A stretch of DNA of 64,000 bases from Variovorax boronicumulans (GTDB lineage: Bacteria; Pseudomonadota; Gammaproteobacteria; Burkholderiales; Burkholderiaceae_C). The position numbers were made by a program, and so were the translations under genes. Below the pieces are notes generated by a model that saw only the letters and a list, made by a program, of their open reading frames with translations, was not told the origin of the DNA and did no database searches. The first letter of the stretch is position 1. The number at the start of each line of letters is the position of its first letter. Below, piece by piece: positions 32,652-42,687 of the stretch. The DNA lies in the NCBI RefSeq assembly GCF_019352895.1, contig NZ_JAAAFX010000004.1, positions 1,222,981-1,286,980 on the forward strand. Reading direction: 5' to 3'.

Positions 32652-34081
32652 CCTCCAACCCGCCCGCCACCGCCCACTTCTTCACCGGCAACTTCGCGCC
32701 GATCGCCACCGAGCACGACCTCGACACCCTCGAGCTGATCGGCCAGATCCCCGCAGCCCTGTCCGGCGCGCTCTACCGCGTCGGCCCCAACCCGCAGCAC
32801 ACGCCGCGCGACGACCACTACCACTGGTTCTCGGGCGACGGCATGGTGCATGCGTTCTTCATCGACGGCGGCAGCGTCCGCTACCGCAACCGCTGGGCGC
32901 GCACGCCCAAGTGGCAACTCGAGCACCAGGCCGGCCGCGCGTTGTTCGGCTCCTTCGGCAACCCCGCGACCAGCGACCCGTCGGCGCTGGGTCGCAACAG
33001 CGGCACGGCCAACACCCACATCGTGTGGCACGGCGAGCGGCTCTTCGCGCTGGAGGAATCGCACCAGCCCTTCGAGCTCGATGCCTTCACGCTCGAATCC
33101 CGGGGCCACCAGGACTTCGACGGCCGGATCGCGGCGCGTTGCACCGCCCATCCCAAGGCCGATGCGGCCACCGGCGAGCTGCACTTCTTCGCCTACTCGC
33201 CCGACGGCCCGGGCACGCGCGCCATGCAGTACGGCGTGATGGACGCGCAGTGCCGGGTGACGCGCCTCGACAGCTTCGATGCGCCCTACGCCAGCATGGT
33301 CCACGACTTCATGCTCACGAGCCGCCATGTGCTGTTCCCCGTCATGCCGCTGACGATGAGCGTCGACCGCGCCATGCGCGGCAAGCCGCTGCTGGCCTGG
33401 GAGGACGGCCTGCGCACCCACGTGGGCGTGCTGCGGCGCGGCGCGCCGGCCTCGGCCATGCGCTGGTTCCAGACCGAGGCCTGCCACGTCTTCCATGTGA
33501 TGAACGCCTGGGACGACGGCGACACCGTGGTCGCCTACGTGATGCAGGCCGACCAGGCGCCGGGCCTGCCCGACGCCGAAGGCCGGCCCGGCGACCCCGA
33601 GGCCATGGCCGCGCGCCTGTGGCGCTGGACCTTCGACCTCGCCGGCGACGCCCCCAACTTCGCGCGCGTGCAGCTCGACGACCTGGTGGCCGAGTTCCCG
33701 CGCATCGACGAGCGCTGCACCGGGCTGCGCAACCGCTACGGCTTCTATGCCTGCCATGCGACGCCGCGGGCGCGTGGCGATGCCGAAAGCACGCTCTACG
33801 ACAGCCTCGCCTGCTTCGATTTCACGACCGGCCGACGCCGCGTTTACACCCTGCCTGCCGGCGACGTGGCCTCCGAGCCGGTGTTCGTGCCACGCAGCGC
33901 CGACGCGCCCGAAGCCGACGGCTGGCTGCTCAGCGTGGTCTGGCGCGCAGCCGAGCAGCGCAGCGACCTGCTGGTGCTCGATGCCCAGCGGCTCGATGCC
34001 GGGCCGCTGGCGATCGCCCGGCTGCCGCACCGTGTGCCATTCGGCTTTCATGGCAGCTGGCGCGCGAACGACCGGGGCTGA
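32648..34081 (+). CDS. Carotenoid oxygenase family dioxygenase (RPE65/lignostilbene type)
   Basis: 477 residues, full length. The four iron-binding His are visible: His168 (TAHPK), His219 (MVHDF), His283 (VFHVMNAW) and His468 (FGFHGSW). The N-terminal LSGALYRVGPNPQ and YHWFSGDGMVHAF blocks are also typical. The family cleaves C=C bonds of carotenoids, stilbenes or phenylpropenes with O2. No carotenoid synthesis genes are present, and in a plant/soil-associated organism stilbenes or isoeugenol-like compounds are plausible. It is coupled to the upstream MerR gene by a 4-bp overlap. Confidence 0.92.
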   Translation: MTSNPPATAHFFTGNFAPIATEHDLDTLELIGQIPAALSGALYRVGPNPQHTPRDDHYHWFSGDGMVHAFFIDGGSVRYRNRWARTPKWQLEHQAGRALFGSFGNPATSDPSALGRNSGTANTHIVWHGERLFALEESHQPFELDAFTLESRGHQDFDGRIAARCTAHPKADAATGELHFFAYSPDGPGTRAMQYGVMDAQCRVTRLDSFDAPYASMVHDFMLTSRHVLFPVMPLTMSVDRAMRGKPLLAWEDGLRTHVGVLRRGAPASAMRWFQTEACHVFHVMNAWDDGDTVVAYVMQADQAPGLPDAEGRPGDPEAMAARLWRWTFDLAGDAPNFARVQLDDLVAEFPRIDERCTGLRNRYGFYACHATPRARGDAESTLYDSLACFDFTTGRRRVYTLPAGDVASEPVFVPRSADAPEADGWLLSVVWRAAEQRSDLLVLDAQRLDAGPLAIARLPHRVPFGFHGSWRANDRG

Positions 34082-34179
34082 AGGCGCCTGCCCCTTGGCC
34101 GCGGAAGGCGGCTGTCAGCCAGGGGATGGCCAATGGGTCTAAGATTCGGGCCCTGCTTGATAACCACAAGCCCATTCCC

Positions 34180-35847
34180 ATGCTCAGACTTTCAGAAATC
34201 AAGCTCCCGCTCGATCCGCCCGCCGATGCGCTCGCGCATGCCGTGCAGGGCCTGCTCGGCGTCGACGCCGCAGCGATCGCCAACATCCACGTCCACAAGC
34301 GCAGCTTCGACGCCCGCAAGGTCGACCTGCTGCAGGTCTACATCGTCGACGTGACGCTGGCCGACCCGGCCGACGACGCGCGCCTGCTGGCCAAGCTGGC
34401 CGGCAACCCGCGGGTGACGACCGCGCCCGACATGGTCTACCGGCCGAGCGCGCAGGCGCCGGCCGAGTTGCCGATCCGCCCGGTGGTGATCGGCTTCGGC
34501 CCCTGCGGCATCTTCGCGGCGCTGATGCTGGCGAAGATGGGCTTCAAGCCCATCGTGCTCGAACGCGGCAAGACCGTGCGCCAACGCACCCGCGACACCT
34601 GGGGCCTGTGGCGCAAGAGCGTGCTCAACCCCGAGTCGAACGTGCAGTTCGGCGAAGGCGGCGCCGGCACCTTCTCCGACGGCAAGCTCTACAGCCAGAT
34701 CAAGGACCCGCGCTTCCTGGGCCGCAAGGTGATGGAAGAGTTCGTCAAAGCCGGCGCGCCACCGGAGATCCTCTACGTCGCGCACCCGCACATCGGCACC
34801 TTCAAGCTGGTGAAGGTGGTGGAGAACATCCGCGAGCAGATCGTGGCGCTGGGCGGCGAGATCCGCTTCGAGCAGCGCGTGACCGACGTGCACATCGAAG
34901 ACGGCCACCTGCGCGGCCTGACCGTGCGCGACCAGCAGACCGGCGCCTCGAGCGAACTGCGCTGCGACCACGTCGTGATGGCGCTGGGCCACAGCGCGCG
35001 CGACACCTTCGAGATGCTGCATGCCCGCGGCGTGCACATCGAGGCCAAGCCTTTCTCGATCGGCTTCCGCGTCGAGCACCCGCAAGGGCTGATCGATCGC
35101 GCGCGCTGGGGCCGGCATGCGGGCCATCCACTGCTGGGCGCGGCCGACTACAAGCTGGTGCACCACGCGAGCAACGGCCGCTCGGTCTACAGCTTCTGCA
35201 TGTGCCCGGGCGGCACGGTGGTCGCGGCCACCAGCGAGCCGGGGCGCGTCGTGACCAACGGCATGAGCCAGTACTCGCGCAACGAGCGCAACGCCAATGC
35301 GGGCATCGTGGTGGGCATCGAGCCCACGGACTATCCCGGTTGGGAAAACGGCCAAACCGGCTCGCCGCTGGCCGGCATGGTGCTGCAGCGCGAGCTCGAA
35401 TCCAATGCCTTCGTGCTCGGCGGCAGCGACTACCGCGCGCCGGGGCAGCTGGTGGGCGACTTCGTCGCCGGCACGCCCTCGACCGCGCTCGGCAGCATCG
35501 TGCCCTCGTACAAGCCGGGCGTGACGCCGACCGACCTGCACCAGGCCCTGCCGGCCTATGCGATCGAGGCGATGCGCGAGGCCTTCCCGGCCTTCGGCCG
35601 CAAGATCAAGGGCTTCGACACGCACGACGCGGTGCTGACCGGCGTCGAGACGCGCACCTCGTCGCCGATCCGGATCACGCGCGGCGAGGACTTCCAGAGC
35701 CTCAACACCCGCGGCCTGTACCCGGCCGGCGAAGGCGCGAGCTACGCGGGCGGCATCCTGTCGGCCGGCGTCGACGGCATCAAGGTCGCCGAGGCCGTGG
35801 CGCGCGCCGTGCTGCAGGACGCCGAGCGCCTGCCGAAGGCCGCGTGA
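34180..35847 (+). CDS. Uncharacterised FAD-dependent dehydrogenase (COG2509 type)
   Basis: 555 residues. A 100-residue N-terminal domain (MLRLSEIKLPLD..., with HKRSFDARK) precedes a GxGxxG Rossmann site VVIGFGPCGIFAALMLAKMG at about 105-124 and ERGKTVRQRTRDTWGLWR. The block FGEGGAGTFSDGKLY and the C-terminal GLYPAGEGASYAGGILSAGVDGIKVAEAV are strongly conserved in this widespread but poorly characterised flavoprotein family. It is cytosolic. The next gene begins on the last base of its stop (TGATG), so they are translated together. Confidence 0.88.
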   Translation: MLRLSEIKLPLDPPADALAHAVQGLLGVDAAAIANIHVHKRSFDARKVDLLQVYIVDVTLADPADDARLLAKLAGNPRVTTAPDMVYRPSAQAPAELPIRPVVIGFGPCGIFAALMLAKMGFKPIVLERGKTVRQRTRDTWGLWRKSVLNPESNVQFGEGGAGTFSDGKLYSQIKDPRFLGRKVMEEFVKAGAPPEILYVAHPHIGTFKLVKVVENIREQIVALGGEIRFEQRVTDVHIEDGHLRGLTVRDQQTGASSELRCDHVVMALGHSARDTFEMLHARGVHIEAKPFSIGFRVEHPQGLIDRARWGRHAGHPLLGAADYKLVHHASNGRSVYSFCMCPGGTVVAATSEPGRVVTNGMSQYSRNERNANAGIVVGIEPTDYPGWENGQTGSPLAGMVLQRELESNAFVLGGSDYRAPGQLVGDFVAGTPSTALGSIVPSYKPGVTPTDLHQALPAYAIEAMREAFPAFGRKIKGFDTHDAVLTGVETRTSSPIRITRGEDFQSLNTRGLYPAGEGASYAGGILSAGVDGIKVAEAVARAVLQDAERLPKAA

Positions 35848-36401
35848 TGGCGTTTCCCAAGGCCTCCGCCGCGCAGTTCGCCGGCGCCACGCTCGCGATG
35901 GCGGCGGTGGTGCTGGCCTCGAACATCCTGGTGCAGTTCGCGATCAACGACTGGCTGACCTGGGGCGCCTTCAGCTACCCGGTGGCCTTCCTGGTGAGCG
36001 ACCTGATCAACCGCCGCTTCGGCCCCGGCCCGGCACGCCGCGTGGCGTACATCGGCTTCGCGGTGGCGGTGATGGCGTCGCTGGCGCTCGCACCGGCGCG
36101 CATCGCGATCGCGTCGGGCCTGGCCTTCATCGCCTCGCAGCTGCTCGACATCGGCATCTTCGACCGGCTGCGCCGCGGCACCTGGTGGCGCGCGCCGCTG
36201 GTGGCCACGGTGATCGCGGCCGTGCTCGACAGCGCGGTGTTCTGGGGCATCGCCTTCGCGGGCACCGACGGCCCCTGGCTGACCTGGGCGCTGGGCGACC
36301 TGGGCGTGAAGCTGGCGGTCGGCGTGCTGATGCTGCTGCCCTTCCGGCTGCTGATCGGCCGTGCGGTCGGCGCGGGTCCGGCACAGGCGACCGGTCGCTG
36401 A
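35847..36401 (+). CDS. VUT family (DUF165, YhhQ-like) queuosine-precursor transporter
   Basis: 184 residues, six helices. ASNILVQFAINDWLTWGAFSYPVAFLVSDLINRRFG and ASGLAFIASQLLDIGIFDRLR are hallmark VUT segments (the fold that imports preQ0/preQ1, the queuosine precursors). Short for YhhQ (about 220) but matching this betaproteobacterial subgroup. No preQ1 riboswitch is possible here since the start overlaps the preceding stop, so transcription is from the flavoprotein promoter. Confidence 0.8.
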   Translation: MAFPKASAAQFAGATLAMAAVVLASNILVQFAINDWLTWGAFSYPVAFLVSDLINRRFGPGPARRVAYIGFAVAVMASLALAPARIAIASGLAFIASQLLDIGIFDRLRRGTWWRAPLVATVIAAVLDSAVFWGIAFAGTDGPWLTWALGDLGVKLAVGVLMLLPFRLLIGRAVGAGPAQATGR

Positions 36402-36421
36402 AACACAGGAAGGAGAAGCCC

Positions 36422-37057
36422 ATGGCCGACGAGACCGATTTCCACGACTTCCATTTCTACGAACCCGCCAAGGGCCACGGCCTGCCGCACGACCCGTTCA
36501 ACGCGATGGTCGGGCCGCGGCCGATCGGCTGGATCTCCTCGCAGGACAGCGAAGGCCGGCGCAACCTCGCGCCCTACAGCTTCTTCAACGGCTTCAACTA
36601 CACGCCGCCGATCATCGGCTTCGCCAGCATCGGCGCCAAGGACAGCCTGCACAACATCCGCCAGACCGGCGAGTTCGGCTGGAACCTCGCGACCCGGCCG
36701 CTGGCCGAGCGCATGAACGCGTCGTGCGCCGCGGTGCCGCCCGAGGTCGACGAGTTCGAGCTCGCCGGGCTCACGCCGGTGGCCTCGCGCTGCATCGCGG
36801 CGCCGCGCGTGGCCGAGAGCCCGGTGTCCTTCGAGTGCAAGCTCACCCAGATCGTGCAACTGCAGCGCGCCGACGGCCAGGCCGTCGAGACCTGGCTGGT
36901 GCTGGGCGAAGTGGTGGGCGTGCACATCGCGCGCCACCTGCTCAAGAACGGCATCTACGACACGGCGGCGGCCGAACCAATCCTGCGCGCAGGCGGCCCG
37001 GCCGACTACTTTTCCGTGACCCACGACAATCTCTTCAAGATGTTCCGTCCGCGCTGA
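36422..37057 (+). CDS. Flavin reductase family (FMN-binding split barrel) protein
   Basis: 211 residues. The FMN-binding split-barrel layout is seen in FNAMVGPRPIGWISSQDSEGRRNLAPYSFFNGFNYTPPIIGF and EFGWNLATRPLAERMNA. Proteins of this DIM6/NTAB-like group bind FMN or reduce flavins with NAD(P)H; many act as partners of monooxygenases. It starts 20 bp after the VUT gene with an AAGGAGAAG ribosome site and is probably in the same transcript. No partner monooxygenase is nearby. Confidence 0.88.
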   Translation: MADETDFHDFHFYEPAKGHGLPHDPFNAMVGPRPIGWISSQDSEGRRNLAPYSFFNGFNYTPPIIGFASIGAKDSLHNIRQTGEFGWNLATRPLAERMNASCAAVPPEVDEFELAGLTPVASRCIAAPRVAESPVSFECKLTQIVQLQRADGQAVETWLVLGEVVGVHIARHLLKNGIYDTAAAEPILRAGGPADYFSVTHDNLFKMFRPR

Positions 37058-37112
37058 GCGCGGGCCCTTCGCTTTGCGGCACCTCGGTGCGGCCCTCACC
37101 CCGAACAGAACC

Positions 37113-38078
37113 ATGACAGACGCACCCGAAACCACCACCTCCGCACCGGCCGAAGCCGTCGCCGTGCCCTCGCCAGCGGCCGACGCCGCAGCGCCCGCAG
37201 CACAGCCGGAATCGACCGGACGCCCGCCCCGCTCGCGCGGCGGCCGCGGCCGGCGCGCACGCCCGACCGAAGGCGCAGCCGCGCCCGAACAGGAACAGCA
37301 AGCCGCGCAGCCGGCGGCGAAGCAGCCGAATGCCCAGCGCAAGCCGCAGCAGCAGGCCGCGCGCAAGGTGCACCCGGTGCTCGAACGCCTGTTCGAGCTC
37401 TACCCCAAGCTCTTCGGCGCGCGCTTCCTGCCGCTCAAGCTGGGCATCTACCAGGAACTGCTGGCCGCCCACGGCGACGAGTTCAAGGCCGAGGACCTGA
37501 AGCTCGCGATGGGCCTGCATGCCCGTTCGACCCGTTATCTCGAATGCGTGGCCGCGGGCCATCCGCGCCATGACCTGCAGGGCAACCCGGTCGAGCCGGT
37601 GGCGCCCGAGCACATCCACCACGCGATCCTCGAGGCCTTCCGCCGCCGCCAGGCGCGCAGCAAGGAAGACCTGGGCCCGCAGCTGCGCGAACGCATCATG
37701 GCCGCGATCGAGGCCTCGGGCGTCGGCCGCGAAGCCTATGCCGAGCGCGTGCGCGCACGCGACGATGCATCGAATGCCGCGCTCGACGACGCGCTGGCCG
37801 AACTGGGCCGCCAGGCCGCCAAGCGGGAAGCGCTGGTGCGCGCCTTCGAGGCCAGCGGCAAGACCGAGGCCGAGTTCGCCGACATGTACGGCATGGACCC
37901 GAAGGACGTCTCGCGCACGCTGAACCGGGTGCGCCGCGACAAGGCCGAGGACGAGAAGCGCGCGGCTGCGGCAGCCGTTGCAGCGGCCGCTACCGAAGTC
38001 GAGGCCGCCAAGGCCGCCGAACCCGAAACCGCGGTCGCCGACGACACGGCATCGACGACGGAAACGCCCGCCGCCTGA
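37113..38078 (+). CDS. proQ: ProQ/FinO-domain RNA chaperone
   Basis: 321 residues. A disordered Ala/Pro/Arg/Gln-rich N-terminus (1-85, with the basic patch SRGGRGRRARP) precedes the FinO domain (about 85-200): HPVLERLFELYPKLFGARFLPLKLGIYQELLAAHGDEF and LHARSTRYLECVAAGHPRHDLQG. This domain binds structured sRNAs and mRNA 3' ends. The C-terminal third is helical and charged (YGMDPKDVSRTLNRVRRDKAEDEKR) and then Ala-rich. A strong bidirectional terminator follows. Confidence 0.88.
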   Translation: MTDAPETTTSAPAEAVAVPSPAADAAAPAAQPESTGRPPRSRGGRGRRARPTEGAAAPEQEQQAAQPAAKQPNAQRKPQQQAARKVHPVLERLFELYPKLFGARFLPLKLGIYQELLAAHGDEFKAEDLKLAMGLHARSTRYLECVAAGHPRHDLQGNPVEPVAPEHIHHAILEAFRRRQARSKEDLGPQLRERIMAAIEASGVGREAYAERVRARDDASNAALDDALAELGRQAAKREALVRAFEASGKTEAEFADMYGMDPKDVSRTLNRVRRDKAEDEKRAAAAAVAAAATEVEAAKAAEPETAVADDTASTTETPAA

Positions 38079-38094
38079 GCGCCCCGCGCCCATG

Positions 38095-38125
38095 AAAAAG
38101 CCGGCGTCCAGCGCCGGCTTTTTTC
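38095..38125. terminator. Bidirectional rho-independent terminator
   Basis: GCCGGCG (38100-38106) pairs with CGCCGGC (38112-38118) over a 5-base loop, flanked by AAAAA on the left and a T-run on the right, so it works for both the proQ gene and the convergent htpX gene. Confidence 0.9.
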
Positions 38126-38149
38126 ATGGGGCGAAGGGTGTGCCGTCGC

Positions 38150-39028
38150 TCAGCCGCGCTGCGAATTCTGCAGCGCCGCGATGCGCTCCTCGATCGGCGG
38201 GTGGGTGGCGAACAGCTTGCCCATCGCACCCGTGATGCCCATGGCCTCGACCGCCTTCGGCAGCTCGCCGGCGGGCATGCCGCCCAGGCGGGCCAGCGCG
38301 TTCATCATCGGCTGCTTGCGGCCCATGAGTTCGGCCGCACCGGCATCGGCGCGGAATTCGCGCTGGCGCGAGAACCAGGCCACGACGATCGCCGCGGCGA
38401 AGCCCAGCACGATGTCGAGCACGATGGTGCTCACGTAGTAGCCGATGCCCGGGCCCGAATTGCGGTCGTCGCCGCGGCGCAGGAAGGAGTCGACCGCATA
38501 GCCGATCACGCGCGAAAGGAACACCACGAAGGTGTTCATCACGCCCTGGATCAGCGTCATCGTGACCATGTCGCCGTTGGCAATGTGGGCCACCTCGTGG
38601 CCGATCACGGCCTCGACCTCTTCGCGCGTCATGCCCTGCAGCAGGCCGGTCGACACCGCGACCAGCGACGAGTTCTTGAACGCGCCGGTGGCGAAGGCGT
38701 TGGGCTCGCCCTCGAAGATCGCGACTTCGGGCATGCCGATGCCGGCCTTGTCGGCGAACTTGCGCACGGTGCCGACGATCCAGGCCTCGTCGGCCGACTG
38801 GGGCGTGTCGATCATGCGCAGGCCGGCGGTCCACTTGGCCATCGGCTTGCTGATCAGCAGCGAGATGATCGCGCCGCCGAAGCCCATGATCAGCGCGAAG
38901 CCGAGCAGCGCCGTGAGGTTGAGCCCGTTGGCCGTGAGGAAGCGGTTCACGCCGAGCAGGCTCGCGACCACGCCCAGCACCGCGACCACCATCACGTTGG
39001 TCAGGACGAACAGAAGAATGCGTTTCAA
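38150..39028 (-). CDS. htpX: Membrane protease HtpX
   Basis: 292 residues if the TTG at 39028 is used: this gives the family N-terminus [11 protein letters not shown], the usual length (E. coli 293) and a GGAG ribosome site 8 bp away; the upstream start would add a foreign peptide. Two N-terminal helices, then the zinc motif [10 protein letters not shown] (VIGHEVAH), two more helices and the third ligand in [17 protein letters not shown]. HtpX degrades misfolded inner membrane proteins. Ends at the shared terminator with the proQ gene. Confidence 0.95.
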   Translation of the reverse strand: MKRILLFVLTNVMVVAVLGVVASLLGVNRFLTANGLNLTALLGFALIMGFGGAIISLLISKPMAKWTAGLRMIDTPQSADEAWIVGTVRKFADKAGIGMPEVAIFEGEPNAFATGAFKNSSLVAVSTGLLQGMTREEVEAVIGHEVAHIANGDMVTMTLIQGVMNTFVVFLSRVIGYAVDSFLRRGDDRNSGPGIGYYVSTIVLDIVLGFAAAIVVAWFSRQREFRADAGAAELMGRKQPMMNALARLGGMPAGELPKAVEAMGITGAMGKLFATHPPIEERIAALQNSQRG

Positions 39029-39258
39029 GTTGGTTTCTCCGTGGGGAAATCTGCCCCTCAAATGGGGGCCCCGGGGCTCTCTTCAAGCCGTGCGCGGCAT
39101 GGAGGCCCTGGCGTTGTGATGCGTCATGGGCGCCCCGGGCGGCGGCAACCGGGCAACCATGATAGGAGCAAAAATCGGCGCGCCCTGGTAATCCCTGTGT
39201 TCACCAAGGCCTGTGGGCCGACCGGGTGCGGCCCGGGCGGAGCGCGCGGCGCCCCAGC

Positions 39259-39990
39259 TCAGGCCCTGGGCCTGAAGACCTGCGCGTCGGCGTAGAAAGC
39301 GGGCGATGCGTTCTCCGCGCACCAGCCGGGAACGCCCAGCACCGGCAATGCCGCGAAGGGCTTGGTCCGCAGCCATGCCGGGTCGAGGGTGCCCGCCAGC
39401 GCGGCATCGTCGAGGGCCGCCGATGCGCCCGCGGGCGTGCGCAGCACATGCGCGGTGATCGGCTTGCGCGGCGTCACCAGTTTCTCGAGCAGTGCGTGAC
39501 CGAAGAGCCACAGCCGCGCCTCCTGCCAGCGCGCCCGCTCGGTGACGAACAGCCGCTGCCAGTCGCGCTCGACCAGCGCCTGCCAGAGCACGGGCGGTGC
39601 GTCGAGCAGTGCACCGTTCTCGTCGAACAGCGTGAGCGCGTCGCGCAGCGGGCCGCGCACGGTGGCCACGCCGCGGCGCGCGATCTCGCCGGCCTGCAGC
39701 TGGTTGAGCCGACGCTTGGTGTGCGGGAACGCGAGCCACACGAGGCCGTTGAAGAAATCGTGCAGGTTGTCGCGGGTCGGGACGGTGCGGGTCTCGAAGA
39801 TGTGCGCCTCGTAGGCCTGGCCGGTGGGCAGCGCGTCCTGCGGCACGAAGGCGGGCGCGTTCTCGGGTCTCAAGGCCGACAGCGCGGCGGCCACCGACGA
39901 GGCCTGCTGCACGGCCTGCGCCACCGCTTCGCCGCGGGCGCGGTACGGCGCGAGCCAGGGCTGCGCCCAGTCGATCGCGCTCAGGCTCAA
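39259..39990 (-). CDS. DUF3025 domain protein
   Basis: 243 residues matching the DUF3025 family by the block NLHDFFNGLVWLAFPHTKRRLNQLQAGEI (about 75-103). The function of the family is unknown; it is restricted mainly to proteobacteria. Its start overlaps the NYN gene stop by 4 bp (ATGA), making it the third gene of a pyrC-NYN-DUF3025 operon. Confidence 0.82.
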   Translation of the reverse strand: MSLSAIDWAQPWLAPYRARGEAVAQAVQQASSVAAALSALRPENAPAFVPQDALPTGQAYEAHIFETRTVPTRDNLHDFFNGLVWLAFPHTKRRLNQLQAGEIARRGVATVRGPLRDALTLFDENGALLDAPPVLWQALVERDWQRLFVTERARWQEARLWLFGHALLEKLVTPRKPITAHVLRTPAGASAALDDAALAGTLDPAWLRTKPFAALPVLGVPGWCAENASPAFYADAQVFRPRA

Positions 39991-40853
39991 GGCAGGGGCG
40001 CGCCCGTCCAGCGGATGCGGTCGGGGTGCTGCATGACCGCGAACTCCGACGTGAGCTTGTCGAAGAGCTTGAGCGAACTGCCGCTCTTGCTCAGCAGGCC
40101 GGCTGCGCGCAGCGCCTGCGCCACGTCGTTGAGCTGCACCTCGTGCCCGCTGCGCAGTGCCGGCACGGCCGCGAGGATGAACTCGGCGGCTTCGGACACC
40201 GGCGCGGGCTGGGGCGCGGCGGCCGTCTTGCGGGCCGCGGTCTTGCGCGCGACCTTCTTGGCCGGCGCGGTCTTGGCTGCAGCAGCGGGCGCAGGCGCGA
40301 CCGTGCGGGCGGCCGGCTTGGCGACGGCCTTCACGGCAGTCTTGCGGGCCGGACGGGGCGCCGCTTCGGCCGCGGCCTGCGAGCGCCGCGAGCGAGGCGC
40401 CGCTTCGGCCGCAAGCTGCGGGCGCGCCGCATGGTGCTGCAGGTCGGTGAAGGCGTCGTAGGCGGCCACGGTCTCTTCGCCGGTCTTGCCCTGCTGGCCG
40501 ATGCCGCAGACGCGGCAGCCCTTCTCGCGCAGCCGGATCACCAGCGGCGCGAAGTCGGAGTCGGAGGACACCAGGTAGACGATCTGCGGCCGCTCGGCGA
40601 TGGCCAGGTCGATCGCATCGACGGCCAGCGCGATGTCGGTGCTGTTCTTGCCCGCGGCCAGGTTGACCATCGGCCGCACCGACAGCCGCTTGAACAGCGC
40701 CTGGTGCTTGAGCGCGACCTCGGGCGTGCCGTAGGCGCGGCGCACATGCAGCGCGCCGTGTTCCTTCAGCACCAACTGCACCGCCTGCTCCATCACGTCG
40801 GCCGACACGTTGTCGGCGTCGATCAGCAGCATGACCTTCGGGGCGGCGTTCAT
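39987..40853 (-). CDS. NYN domain protein (LabA/DUF88-like putative RNase)
   Basis: 288 residues from ATG 40853. The NYN PIN-like nuclease domain is at 5-135: [12 protein letters not shown] with Asp12/Asp14 and the second acidic cluster [28 protein letters not shown] low-complexity Ala/Lys/Pro/Arg linker (about 150-225, repeats like KTAARKT) leads to a C-terminal OST-HTH/LOTUS-like domain ([27 protein letters not shown]). NYN-LOTUS proteins act on RNA. Both ends overlap neighbours by 4 bp. Confidence 0.87.
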   Translation of the reverse strand: MNAAPKVMLLIDADNVSADVMEQAVQLVLKEHGALHVRRAYGTPEVALKHQALFKRLSVRPMVNLAAGKNSTDIALAVDAIDLAIAERPQIVYLVSSDSDFAPLVIRLREKGCRVCGIGQQGKTGEETVAAYDAFTDLQHHAARPQLAAEAAPRSRRSQAAAEAAPRPARKTAVKAVAKPAARTVAPAPAAAAKTAPAKKVARKTAARKTAAAPQPAPVSEAAEFILAAVPALRSGHEVQLNDVAQALRAAGLLSKSGSSLKLFDKLTSEFAVMQHPDRIRWTGAPLP

Positions 40854-41890
40854 ACGAGCTTCCAGGGCAGCGACTCGCCGCCGCGCAAGGGTTTCAGTTC
40901 GGCCTCGCCATAGGGCACGGTCTCGGGCACGGTCCACGGCTCGCGGCGCAGCGTGATGGTGTCGGTGTTGCGCGGCAGGCTGTAGAAGTCGGGGCCGTGG
41001 AAGCTCGCGAAGCCCTCGAGCTTGTCGAGCGCGCCGGCGTTGTCGAAGGCCTCGGCGTAGAGCTCGATCGCGGTCAGCGCGGTGTAGCAGCCCGCGCAGC
41101 CCAGCGCATGCTCCTTGAGGTGCGAGGCGTGCGGCGCGCTGTCGGTGCCGAGGAAGAAACGGTCGCTGCCGCTGGTGGCGGCCTCGACCAGCGCCACGCG
41201 GTGGGTCTCGCGCTTGAGCACCGGCAGGCAGTAGTAATGCGGCCGGATGCCGCCGGTGAAGATCGCGTTGCGGTTGTAGAGCAGGTGGTGGGCCGTGATC
41301 GTGGCCGCGGTGAAGCGGTCGGCCGCGCGCACGTAGTCGGCGCCTTCCTTGGTGGTCAGGTGCTCGAACACGATCTTGAGTTCGGGGAAGTCGCGCCGCA
41401 GCGGGATCAGCACGCGGTCGATGAACACCGCCTCGCGGTCGAACAGGTCGATGCTCGGGTCGGTGACTTCGCCATGCACCAGGAACAGCAGGCCGTGCTT
41501 CTGCATGGCCTCGAGCGTCTTGTAGGTGTGGCGCAGGTCGGTCACGCCGGCGTCGCTGTTGGTGGTGGCGCCGGCCGGGTAGAGCTTGAGCGCGCGCACG
41601 CCGGCTTCGGCGGCCAGCGCGATTTCCTCGGGCGGCAGCCGGTCGGTGAGGTACAGCGACATCACGGGCTCGAAGGCCGTGCCGGCGGGCACCGCCGCCA
41701 GGATGCGGTCGCGGTAGGCCAGGGCCTGTTGCGCGGTCGTGACCGGCGGGCGCAGGTTGGGCATGATCAGCGCGCGGCCCATCTGGCGGGCCGAATGCGG
41801 CACGACGGCTTCGAGGGCGGCGCCGTCGCGCACATGCAGGTGCCAGTCGTCCGGGCGGGTGATCGTGAGGGTGTCGGCAGAGCGTGTCAT
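40850..41890 (-). CDS. pyrC: Dihydroorotase, class II
   Basis: 346 residues from ATG 41890 ([23 protein letters not shown]). Zinc ligands His17 and His19 (WHLHV), the carboxylated Lys in [16 protein letters not shown], His in LVHGEV and FEHLTT and the catalytic Asp in LGTDSAPH are all present. It closes carbamoyl aspartate to dihydroorotate in pyrimidine synthesis. First gene of the operon with NYN and DUF3025 genes. Confidence 0.95.
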   Translation of the reverse strand: MTRSADTLTITRPDDWHLHVRDGAALEAVVPHSARQMGRALIMPNLRPPVTTAQQALAYRDRILAAVPAGTAFEPVMSLYLTDRLPPEEIALAAEAGVRALKLYPAGATTNSDAGVTDLRHTYKTLEAMQKHGLLFLVHGEVTDPSIDLFDREAVFIDRVLIPLRRDFPELKIVFEHLTTKEGADYVRAADRFTAATITAHHLLYNRNAIFTGGIRPHYYCLPVLKRETHRVALVEAATSGSDRFFLGTDSAPHASHLKEHALGCAGCYTALTAIELYAEAFDNAGALDKLEGFASFHGPDFYSLPRNTDTITLRREPWTVPETVPYGEAELKPLRGGESLPWKLV

Positions 41891-41929
41891 GCCCCGATTG
41901 TCCCATCGGCCCGCGCCCCGCGGCGGACC

Positions 41930-41961
41930 TGGCACGGGCCTGGCACGGGCCTGGCACGGCG
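41930..41961. repeat. 11-bp tandem repeat (about 2.9 copies)
   Basis: TGGCACGGGCC occurs at 41930-41940 and 41941-41951 with a partial third copy TGGCACGGCGG after it, between pyrC and the TRAP operon. A short low-complexity expansion; no role seen. Confidence 0.8.
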
Positions 41962-42126
41962 GGCCGGTAGCTAAGGAAACCCCCGATAGAGCTGGGGCTG
42001 CAAGTCGTTACGATCTTCGCAGCCTTGCCAGCGGCAAGGTGCACGGACCCCGTTTCCGGTGCCTGCCCCGGTGACACAACGACTCCAACATCCACCACCC
42101 GCTTCGCAGCCTCCCGCCCTCCTCCG

Positions 42127-42687
42127 ATGTCCTCCCCTCCCGAGTCCGGCGCCCTGTTGGACGCCACCAGCCCCCTCCCCCCGCAGATCGAAGCCGCCGA
42201 CGAACCGGCCAAGGTGCCGCTGGCCATCGAGGACTGGGCCACCGTCGTGATCATGGGCCTGCTGGCCTGCATCACCTTCGCCAACGTGCTGGTGCGCTAC
42301 TTCACCGACTCGTCCTTCGCCTGGACCGAGGAGTTCTCGGTCTTCCTGATGATCCTGCTGGCCATGGTGGCCGGCTCGGCCGCGGTGGCGCGCGACCGCC
42401 ACATCCGCATCGAGTACTTCTCGGAAAGCGGCTCGATGGCGCGGCGCAAGCGGCTGTCGCAGTTCGGCGCGGTGCTGGTGGCGGCGCTGTTCCTGCTGAT
42501 CGCAGCGCTGAGCACGCGCATGGTCTGGGACGACTACCGCTTCGACGAGACCTCGCCGGGCATCGGCGTGCCGCAGTGGTGGTACTCGATCTGGCTGCCC
42601 ATCGTGTCGACCGCGATCGCGCTGCGGGCCGTGGGCCTGTTCATCCGGCGCGGCCGCCGCGATGACAGCGAAGGCGCGCCGAAATGA
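42127..42687 (+). CDS. TRAP transporter small permease (DctQ)
   Basis: 186 residues from ATG 42127 with four helices (VVIMGLLACITFANVLVRYF, FSVFLMILLAMVAGSAAVARD, QFGAVLVAALFLLIAALSTRMVW, WYSIWLPIVSTAIALRAVGLF). The AVARDRHIRIEYFSE loop after helix 2 is characteristic of DctQ. It forms the membrane complex with the next gene, whose start overlaps its stop by 4 bp. Together with the DctP gene it makes a complete TRAP importer for a carboxylate. Confidence 0.92.
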   Translation: MSSPPESGALLDATSPLPPQIEAADEPAKVPLAIEDWATVVIMGLLACITFANVLVRYFTDSSFAWTEEFSVFLMILLAMVAGSAAVARDRHIRIEYFSESGSMARRKRLSQFGAVLVAALFLLIAALSTRMVWDDYRFDETSPGIGVPQWWYSIWLPIVSTAIALRAVGLFIRRGRRDDSEGAPK

